A DNA stretch of 7,979 nucleotides, from NCBI GenBank assembly GCA_002441205.1, contig DJVN01000297.1, forward strand, positions 1-7,979. Direction: 5' to 3'. A program made the position numbers and the translations under genes. The stretch is from Syntrophaceae bacterium UBA6255 (GTDB taxonomy: Bacteria; Desulfobacterota; Syntrophia; Syntrophales; Smithellaceae). Of this stretch, positions 1 through 4,971 are shown piece by piece. Below the pieces are notes generated by a model, which saw only the letters and a list, made by a program, of their open reading frames with translations, did not search any database and was not told the DNA's origin. The first letter of the stretch is position 1; each line of letters starts with the position of its first letter.

Positions 1-1
1 T

Positions 2-154
2 TTGGCATATGATGCTACTTATAGACCCGTGGAAGCTAGAAATGACGATTTTTTCGAATATGTTAAAAATATGTGGAATCATTGGGCGCACCGGCCTGTT
101 CCGGATTCTTCCAGCGCCTTGATGTGCCCCGGTGATATTTTTCTTGATGCTTGA
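2..154 (+). CDS. Possible C-terminal end of an unidentified gene (left-edge partial)
   Basis: Reading from base 2 gives 50 open codons to a TGA at 152-154. The first part has protein-like composition (LAYDATYRPVEARNDDFFEY, then VKNMWNHW), with many acidic and aromatic residues and few rare codons. The tail (PVPDSSSALMCPGDIFLDA) is less convincing. No start is visible, so it would be the last 50 residues of a gene entering from the left. I recognise no family. The neighbouring frame is also open for about 40 codons (to a TGA near 120), so the frame choice rests only on composition. It could equally be non-coding or a decayed remnant next to the insertion sequence. Confidence 0.3.
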   Translation: MAYDATYRPVEARNDDFFEYVKNMWNHWAHRPVPDSSSALMCPGDIFLDA

Positions 155-340
155 TAGAAAGCAAAGAGTTACTTCTCAGGAGCCATAATAAGTCAGGCAC
201 AGTCTGCCCCGGCGAAAGCCGGGGTGAGAATTTCAGCCGATTGATATTTTTAAGAACGTCCATACTCCTACATGGCGAAAAAAAATGATTCAGAGTGCTC
301 TGGTGAAATGTCAAGAATAAAGATTTGATAATCATATAAA
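155..340. other. Intergenic stretch left of the insertion sequence
   Basis: I see no credible gene here. The only ordered structure is the GC-rich hairpin at 207-224, listed separately. The rest is AT-rich, with runs such as GAAAAAAAA near 275-285. A reverse-strand open frame spans much of it but lacks a ribosome site and any family resemblance. The stretch probably lies between the end of the left-hand gene and the left end of the IS110 element. Confidence 0.5.
207..224. repeat. REP-like palindrome with GAAA tetraloop
   Basis: CCCCGGC (207-213) and GCCGGGG (218-224) are perfectly complementary and enclose GAAA, a GNRA tetraloop. Palindromes of the form 'CCCCGGCGAAAGCCGGGG' are common as dispersed intergenic repeats in proteobacteria, often as the tips of REP or MITE-like units. 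Only one copy is in this window, so its repeat nature is inferred. No T-tract follows, which argues against a rho-independent terminator. Confidence 0.55.
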
Positions 341-348
341 AGGCACCC

Positions 349-392
349 CCAAAGTATAGCAGAAAAGGATCATTGTGTCTGCTATACTTTGG
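349..392. repeat. Perfect 15-bp inverted repeat ahead of the transposase gene
   Basis: CCAAAGTATAGCAGA (349-363) is the exact reverse complement of TCTGCTATACTTTGG (378-392), with a 14-base spacer. As RNA it would be a stable hairpin ending about 20 bases before the transposase Shine-Dalgarno (413-420). As DNA it could be a binding site for the transposase or a regulator. It contains -10-like boxes (TATAGC at 355-360, TATACT at 383-388) but no matching -35 in place. No T-tract follows, so it is not an obvious terminator. Confidence 0.8.
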
Positions 393-426
393 TTAAGAGA
401 CCAATCCAAACCAAGGAGGTGCTTAA

Positions 427-1448
427 ATGGAATTGTACACGGCTTTTGATTTACATGCAAACAACAGTTATGCGGCTATTGTGGATGAAGACGGGCGTAA
501 AGTAGCTGGGAAGAGGTTGGACAACAATCCCCAAGTGGCTTGAATTTTCTTGAATCACATCGAGAAGCCATTAAGGGTATCGTTGTAGAATCCACATTCA
601 ATTGGTATTGGCTGGTAGATACGCTAACAGATAGCGGCTACAAAGTTCATTTGGCCAATACGACGGCGGTTCAGAAATACAATGGGTTAAAGCATTGCGG
701 CGATAAAGAGGATACTTTCTGGCTGGCGGAATTGCTCAGGCTCGATGTTTTGCCGGAAGGCTACATTTATCCGAAAGAAGAACGGCCAATCCGCGATCTG
801 CTGCGGAAACGTGCCCACCTGGTCAAACTGAGAACATCTTTGATCTTGAGTTTACAAAACATTGTCGACAGGAACTGTGGAATTCGGATTAAGGTGAATG
901 ACATTAAGCGTCGTCGAGAAGATCGCGTAGCGCCCTATTTCGAAGAAAGCGATGACTTATCTTTAACTGGGAAAGTCAGCAAAGAAGCCATTGATTTTTT
1001 CACCGTCAAGATATTAGAGATCGAAAGATTCGTTGAAAACAAACTGGAGTTGAAGCAGCCCTATCAATATTTATTATCTATCCCCGGCATCGGGAAGATC
1101 CTGGGATTAACCATCATGCTGGAGACAGGTCCGGTGGAACGCTTTGCAAAGGTGGGGAATTACGTTTCTTATTGTCGCAAGGTTTCAACGCGATGGACCA
1201 GCAATGATAAAACCAAGGGTAAAGGGAACAAGAAGAACGGGAATAAATATTTGGCCTGGGCCTTTTCCGAGGCAGCAGAATTTTCCAGGCGATATGATCA
1301 GCAAGCAAAAACGTATTATAATCGAAAAATGCAGAAGACCAATTTCATGGTCGCTCACAATGCTCTGGCGCACAAACTGGCGCGGGCAGCTTACCATATC
1401 ATGAAGGATCAGATGCCATTTATGCCGGATAAATTATTTACGTCGTAA
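427..1448 (+). pseudogene. IS110-family DEDD transposase, split by a one-base frameshift
   Basis: This is the recombinase of an IS110-type element. The true start is ATG 427, preceded by AAGGAGGT (413-420, 6 bases away). It reads MELYTAFDLHANNSYAAIVD and runs 38 codons to TGA 541-543. The rest continues one frame back as 302 codons from 540. Restoring one T in GGCTTGAAT would give V-A-L-N-F-L and a joined protein of about 340 residues, a normal family length. All expected catalytic landmarks survive across the two parts: Asp8 (FDLH), the Glu of VVESTFNWYW, and the two Asp of HCGDKEDTFW (DEDD set). A helix-hairpin-helix-like LLSIPGIGKILG follows. Next comes the Tnp_20 C-terminal domain, with a candidate catalytic serine in RWTSNDKTKGKG and the conserved KNGNKYLAWAFSEAA. 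The downstream part alone lacks Asp8 and has no ribosome site, so as read the gene is probably inactive. I see no canonical -1 slippery heptamer in the correct frame. A sequencing or assembly indel is possible. Confidence 0.88.
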
Positions 1449-1559
1449 CCTGGCCGGGACGCTGAACCTAAATTGGGGTTGGTAAAACCATGAGATTTGA
1501 TTGGAAGAGCGTTCCGTCCTTTAATAAACGTTATCGGCATCTTTACTGACCATGCCGCG

Positions 1560-1800
1560 AGCCATAAATGGGGTGGTTAACAACCATTAGACTTGTGAAA
1601 CAACGATTGGACACGGCCTGGAACCGAAGATTTTCTGGTCCGCAAAAGCGGAAAGGGTCATACAGGGATGAGAGCTGCCCTGAGGCAAGTATACGACATA
1701 TGCACGATGAAGTTGTCCACAGCAAAAGTCACTATCCGCCGCGAGACTTTTGTGGTCTATCGGCGGACAGCGTCTCTTTGCTATGGACAACTTGTTAGGA
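1560..1800 (+). ncRNA. Candidate IS110-type bridge RNA / structured right-end RNA
   Basis: The transposase's 3' flank has no credible gene but a dense set of self-complementary segments. TCCGC-AAAA-GCGGA is at 1639-1652. CAGGG/CCCTG is at 1663-1667 and 1678-1682 (10-base loop). A long helix pairs 1710-1719 with 1784-1793 (10 bp), then a C-A mismatch, then 1721-1726 with 1777-1782 (6 bp). Inside it, TCCGCCG (1735-1741) pairs with CGGCGGA (1761-1767). AAAAGTC (1724-1730) pairs with GACTTTT (1745-1751), crossing the previous stem like a pseudoknot or an alternative fold. IS110-family recombinases are known to use a bridge RNA from a non-coding end, downstream of the gene in the IS1111-type subgroup. 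Position and length fit. The RNA ends, promoter and guide loops are not identified, and strand is assumed to match the transposase. Confidence 0.5.
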
Positions 1801-1982
1801 ATACAGTGCTCATCCAGTATGATCTTAATCCTGATGGGTGACTGATGCAGTGAAGACTGACATCGGAACTTAAAGAAACTACGGCAGTGTGTAGAGATTG
1901 TCGACGGCGGCATTTTGGGCAATAAAAAAGAAACTGCGTGAAGAAGCATATTTATTGCCGGGGTATATATTTTTCTCTTGAC

Positions 1983-2017
1983 GGGGGCCTTTTAATGGGT
2001 GACCCCATTTTTCCCCC
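1983..2017. terminator. Hairpin resembling a terminator at the IS right edge
   Basis: AATGGG (1994-1999) pairs with CCCATT (2004-2009) around a TGAC loop and is followed by TTT (2010-2012). A lower stem of GGGGG (1983-1987) and CCCCC (2013-2017) can close beneath it across an internal loop. The T-run is short and the symmetry would work on either strand. A bidirectional terminator insulating the operon from IS transcription is plausible. It could instead be the palindromic target favoured by the element, since some IS110 members insert in palindromes. Confidence 0.35.
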
Positions 2018-2020
2018 CGA

Positions 2021-2043
2021 TTTCCCGCAGTTTGGTGCGGAAA
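2021..2043. repeat. Short hairpin with one bulged base
   Basis: TTTCC-(C)-GCA (2021-2029) pairs with TGC-GGAAA (2036-2043) around a six-base GTTTGG loop, with C2026 bulged. It lies four bases after the preceding hairpin, so the two may act together as a tandem terminator or structured leader. No T-tract follows. Confidence 0.45.
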
Positions 2044-2127
2044 TGATGAATGTAAAAACAAACAGGAGACCCTTCATGACACTTCAATCCTGATTTTTAC
2101 CTTTATGTCGCGCCATCAGGCTTTTAG

Positions 2128-2185
2128 TCACTGGAAGGTTTACAATTTCTGATATTTATGTAAATATCCGTCCAAATTCCAGTGA
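2128..2185. promoter_or_regulatory. Nested palindrome upstream of the exporter operon (operator candidate)
   Basis: An outer 9-bp inverted repeat, TCACTGGAA (2128-2136) and TTCCAGTGA (2177-2185), encloses an inner perfect palindrome, GATATTTA-TG-TAAATATC (2151-2168). The structure ends 68 bases before the ATG of the first operon gene, where promoter and regulator sites are expected. LytTR-type regulators usually bind direct repeats, so this perfect dyad may instead serve a dimeric HTH regulator or form a cruciform. Identity of the regulator is unknown. Confidence 0.5.
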
Positions 2186-2253
2186 AACTTAAATATTAAA
2201 TTAAACCATACTTATGTAGAGCTGCATCTGGGGCTTTTGAAAGGAGAAATAAT

Positions 2254-2940
2254 ATGGCGTTAATTGACATGAAAAACATTACCAAAGATTATCATCTCGG
2301 GGAAACGGTGGTGCACGCGCTGAGAGGGGTTGATCTGCAAATCGATAAAAAAGAGTTTGTGGCGATATGGGGACCGTCCGGTTCCGGCAAGACCACCCTT
2401 TTGAATCTGATCGGCGCCATTGATGAACCAACCACCGGAGAACTGGCGATTGCCGGCAAGGATGTCCGCACTTTGTCGGATAACCAGAAAAGCGCGCATC
2501 GCAATGAACAAATCGGATTTGTCTTTCAGGGATTCAACCTTGTTCCGGTTCTTTCCGCGCTGGAAAATGTCATGCTGCCGTTGCAGATTAAGGGCGCATC
2601 GACAGCAGAAGCCAGGAAACAGGCTTTGGGCCGTTTGGAGGAAGTGGGCCTGAGCGATCTGATCCATAATCGTCCGGCAAAAATGTCGGGAGGCCAGCAG
2701 CAAAGGGTATCGATTGCCCGGGCGCTGGTGAACGATCCCTCGCTGGTGATTGCCGATGAACCGACGGCCAATCTTGATTCAGAAACCGCCCATATGATCA
2801 TCGACCTCATGCGCGAGTTGAACCAAAAAGACCACACCACTTTTATTTTTTCCACACATGATCAAAGGCTGCTGGACCGTGTTAAGCGATTAGTGCGCCT
2901 GGAAGACGGCAAGATCGTTAATGGAGGACAAAAACAATGA
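2254..2940 (+). CDS. ABC transporter ATP-binding protein, LolD/MacB type
   Basis: This is the cytoplasmic ATPase of an exporter of the LolCDE/MacB/FtsE class. It is 228 residues, the normal length for a stand-alone subunit. Visible motifs in order: Walker A GPSGSGKTT (40-48), Q-loop FVFQGFN (Gln92), signature MSGGQQQR (144-151), Walker B LVIADEPTANLD (164-175, catalytic Glu169) with D-loop, and H-loop STHD (His202). The FQGFNLVPVLSALENVMLPL stretch is characteristic of this subfamily. Start ATG 2254 has AAGGAG at 2241-2246, 7 bases away. The stop overlaps the permease start (ATGATGA), so the two are translationally coupled and should form one complex. Being first in the operon, it is the gene nearest the palindromic control region. 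The subfamily is certain. Cargo is not deducible, so I give no gene name. Confidence 0.96.
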   Translation: MALIDMKNITKDYHLGETVVHALRGVDLQIDKKEFVAIWGPSGSGKTTLLNLIGAIDEPTTGELAIAGKDVRTLSDNQKSAHRNEQIGFVFQGFNLVPVLSALENVMLPLQIKGASTAEARKQALGRLEEVGLSDLIHNRPAKMSGGQQQRVSIARALVNDPSLVIADEPTANLDSETAHMIIDLMRELNQKDHTTFIFSTHDQRLLDRVKRLVRLEDGKIVNGGQKQ

Positions 2941-4175
2941 TGAAATGGATAAAACTGGCCGTTCGTAATATTTTCAGGAACAAGCGCCGCTCTTTAGTTA
3001 CGCTGATTGCGATTGGCGTGGGTTTTGCGGCAATCAGCCTCTATTATGGCTACATTCACGGAGCATATAACGGACTTCGGTATATGGCAATACGCGGAGA
3101 AGGACTTGGCCATTTAAGGATCAATAAGGCAGGCTGGCAGGAAAAAGGAAAGATGCAGCCTGAGCAATACATGTTTTCCAAAGCAGAGACGCAAAAGATT
3201 ATCAAACTTGTGACTGAAGAAAAGGATGTGGTACTGGCAACACCGCAGATTCAGGTGACGGGTATTGCCACCAATGGGATCGTCTCGACTGTTTTTATAG
3301 CCCAAGGAGTCATTCCTAAAGATGATAAAACCATTAAAGCCGAGTGGGCTAAATTCGCCCCGATAACCGGACAAACATTGAGTGATGAAAAGCGTTACGG
3401 CGCGGAGGTAGCAAAAGATCTGGCCAGATACCTCAACTATGAACCGGGTAAAGACGGAGTTGTCATGGCTCCTACTTTGAGCGGTCAAATGAACGCGCTG
3501 GATGTACAGGTGGTGGGTGTTTACGACACAGGCTCCGACTTTTCCAATGATAAATTCATGCGCTTCAATTACGACTTTGCCCAATCTTTACTTGATACGG
3601 AATCAGCCGAACGAATTGTGGTCTTGCTTACCGGCTGGAAAGAAACCGAACAAATGCGCACCATCCTTCTTGCGAAGCTGAAAGCTGCCGGTATCGGCTG
3701 TGAAATTAGAACATGGGAAGAATTATCCTTATCATTTCTGAAACAGAAATCCATGCTTGATACAATGTTTATGTTTCTCTTTACCATCGTTCTCGTCATA
3801 GTGGTGATGACCACTGTCAATACTATGGGCATGGCCATACTGGAGAGAACTAAAGAGATCGGGACTCTGCGCGCATTAGGCTTAAAGCGCAGGGGGGTGT
3901 CTTTTCTCTTCGCGCTGGAAGGCGCATTTCTCGGCTTCTTAGGCAGCATCCTTGGTATTATCCTGCATACATGCGTATGGGCTTTAATTGAATGGCACCC
4001 GCCCAAATACACACCTCCGGGAATTTCCATGCCCGTATCACTGACTGTGGATATGGTACCGCCGATGCTGTTTGTCTTACTTTTGAGCTTTGTTTTGCTT
4101 TCTTTATTTGCCGCAATCATTCCGGCCAGGGGAGCAGCCAAACGAAACATCGTAGATTCCCTGGGACATGTTTGA
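2937..4175 (+). CDS. FtsX/LolC/E-like ABC transporter permease
   Basis: This is the membrane subunit partner of the preceding ATPase, 412 residues, with the family's four-helix layout. An amphipathic N-terminus (KLAVRNIFRNKRRSLVTLIA) leads into TM1 at about 19-40. A large periplasmic domain (MacB_PCD-like) covers about 43-270. TM2 lies at about 275-297, TM3 at about 323-347 and TM4 at about 374-396. After TM2 comes the ERTKEIGTLRALG coupling-helix motif (303-315), which marks the FtsX domain; after TM4 comes IIPARGAAKRNIVDSLG. Type VII ABC systems of this kind act by moving periplasmic or outer-leaflet substrates mechanically. Only one permease gene is present, so a homodimer (as in LolF-type systems) is inferred rather than a LolC/LolE pair. 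It may start at either of two adjacent ATGs (2937 or 2940), both overlapping the ATPase stop. Confidence 0.94.
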   Translation: MMKWIKLAVRNIFRNKRRSLVTLIAIGVGFAAISLYYGYIHGAYNGLRYMAIRGEGLGHLRINKAGWQEKGKMQPEQYMFSKAETQKIIKLVTEEKDVVLATPQIQVTGIATNGIVSTVFIAQGVIPKDDKTIKAEWAKFAPITGQTLSDEKRYGAEVAKDLARYLNYEPGKDGVVMAPTLSGQMNALDVQVVGVYDTGSDFSNDKFMRFNYDFAQSLLDTESAERIVVLLTGWKETEQMRTILLAKLKAAGIGCEIRTWEELSLSFLKQKSMLDTMFMFLFTIVLVIVVMTTVNTMGMAILERTKEIGTLRALGLKRRGVSFLFALEGAFLGFLGSILGIILHTCVWALIEWHPPKYTPPGISMPVSLTVDMVPPMLFVLLLSFVLLSLFAAIIPARGAAKRNIVDSLGHV

Positions 4176-4184
4176 AATAATTAT

Positions 4185-4190
4185 AAGGAG
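4185..4190 (+). promoter_or_regulatory. Ribosome-binding site that fixes the LolA-like start
   Basis: AAGGAG lies 7 bases before ATG 4198. An in-frame ATG at 4168 overlaps the permease gene, but it has no comparable site and would put charged residues (MFEIIIRRKI) before the signal peptide. Start 4198 is therefore preferred. Confidence 0.8.
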
Positions 4191-4197
4191 AAAAATA

Positions 4198-4962
4198 ATG
4201 AATCACCAATATAAACAACATTACTTAATTGGACTGGGATCCATACTGATTTTTTGCCTGTACTTTTCTGTCTCCACAGTTTGCGCCCAGATGAATCCCA
4301 AGGAGATGCTCAAAAAAGCAGATGAAGCCCGCGGCAACGCCGAAGGAATCCAATGGGACATCGTTATTGATGCCATTGAGGGAGGACGTGAACAACATAG
4401 AAAATATCGAGTATATGCCAGAGGCTATAATTCTCTGGCCGATACTTTGTCGCCGGCTAATATTAAAGGTCAAAAGCTGTTAATGCAGGACCGCAACATG
4501 TGGTTTGCCAAACCGGGGCTTTCCAAGGCTGTTCCCATCTCTCCGCGGCAAAAGCTGATGGGCGGTGCGGCCAATGGTGATATTGCTTCTACCAACTATT
4601 CGGATGACTACAAAATAACGCACGTAACGGAAGGCAAAGTGGATGATGATCCGTGTCTTGTCCTGGATTTAAAAGCGGTGGACAGCAGAGCCACTTATGA
4701 CCAGATTAAATACTGGATATCCAGGGAACGTATCGTGGGTCTTAAAGCTGAATTTTACACGGTCTCCGGTAAAATGTTTAAAACGGCCACTTTCGAATAT
4801 GACAACAGCATCACCATTGATGAAAAACCGCGGGAGTTTATCTCTAAAATGACGATTACCAACGCCGTCATCAAAACGGATGTGACGACGTTCAGCTATA
4901 GCAAGCCAGTGATCAAAAAAGTATCGGATTCTATTTTCAACCTCAACCTGCTGACGAGATAG
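4198..4962 (+). CDS. LolA-like outer membrane lipoprotein-sorting family protein
   Basis: A secreted periplasmic protein of 254 residues. A signal peptide covers residues 1-30 (hydrophobic GLGSILIFCLYFSVSTVCA, likely cut before QMNPKEML). There is no good lipobox, since Val precedes the Cys. The mature part matches the LolA_like family (outer membrane lipoprotein-sorting protein, Pfam LolA_like as I recall): TLSPANIKGQKLLMQDRNMW, then SPRQKLMGGAANGD and a Ser/Thr-Asn-Tyr-Ser-Asp-Asp-Tyr segment, then a strand-rich half with YWISRERIVGLKAEFYTVSG. Members resemble LolA/LolB in fold, a half-barrel with a hydrophobic pocket, and often sit beside ABC or RND exporters. Here it follows the permease at 22 bases, suggesting it accepts the exporter's hydrophobic cargo in the periplasm and passes it towards the outer membrane. 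That carrier role is inferred from family and context. Confidence 0.88.
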   Translation: MNHQYKQHYLIGLGSILIFCLYFSVSTVCAQMNPKEMLKKADEARGNAEGIQWDIVIDAIEGGREQHRKYRVYARGYNSLADTLSPANIKGQKLLMQDRNMWFAKPGLSKAVPISPRQKLMGGAANGDIASTNYSDDYKITHVTEGKVDDDPCLVLDLKAVDSRATYDQIKYWISRERIVGLKAEFYTVSGKMFKTATFEYDNSITIDEKPREFISKMTITNAVIKTDVTTFSYSKPVIKKVSDSIFNLNLLTR

Positions 4963-4971
4963 AATGATTTC

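Larger units (their letters stand above)
341..1990 (+). mobile_element. IS110-family insertion sequence (approximate ends)
   Basis: The core is a DEDD/Tnp_20 transposase of the IS110 family (427-1448, frameshifted). IS110 elements usually lack clear terminal inverted repeats and target duplications, so the ends cannot be fixed by eye. I set the left end near the AGGCACCCCC before the 15-bp inverted repeat, and the right end just after TATATTTTTCTCTTGACGGG at about 1964-1990. A -35-like TTGAC close to the right tip is known in this family, because it forms a promoter in the circular intermediate. The right non-coding part is unusually long (about 540 bases) and the left very short (about 85 bases), which fits the IS1111-like arrangement with the guide RNA downstream of the transposase. 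If the true right end is nearer 1830, the element would be about 1.5 kb. Confidence 0.5.
1801..2253. other. Gene-free right end of the IS and operon control region
   Basis: No convincing coding sequence is present. From left to right it holds the presumed outer right end of the IS110 element (to about 1990), a terminator-like hairpin (1983-2017), a second hairpin (2021-2043), a well-spaced ribosome site in front of a five-codon frame (2064-2093), a CCTGAT/ATCAGG inverted repeat (2089-2094 and 2115-2120), and a nested palindrome (2128-2185). An AT-rich run then leads to the ABC ATPase start. The promoter of the downstream operon should lie in about 2100-2235, but no -35/-10 pair is clear enough to call. 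Confidence 0.55.

Noticed and set aside
207..224. Rho-independent terminator
   Set aside because: The stem is strong, but it is followed by TGAGAATT with no T-tract on either strand; a REP-like repeat is the better reading.
63..335. 90-codon reverse-strand open frame
   Set aside because: It reads through the REP-like palindrome, has low-complexity composition, no ribosome site and no family resemblance; it opposes a more protein-like frame at 2-154.
529..543. Programmed -1 ribosomal frameshift in the transposase
   Set aside because: No X-XXY-YYZ heptamer is in the correct register before the TGA, and IS110 transposases are normally single-frame; a one-base deletion or sequence error is simpler.
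1568..1798. 76-codon forward open frame downstream of the transposase
   Set aside because: It spans the self-complementary RNA candidate, has no Shine-Dalgarno, and is rich in Arg/Ser/Cys/Trp as expected of translated structured RNA.
1587..1949. 120-codon reverse-strand open frame over the IS right end
   Set aside because: No ribosome site, Cys/His/Ser-rich composition, and it covers the same hairpins; best explained as a chance frame.
3569..4150. 193-codon reverse-strand frame inside the permease gene
   Set aside because: It is the antisense shadow of a gene with clear FtsX-domain motifs and has no features of its own.
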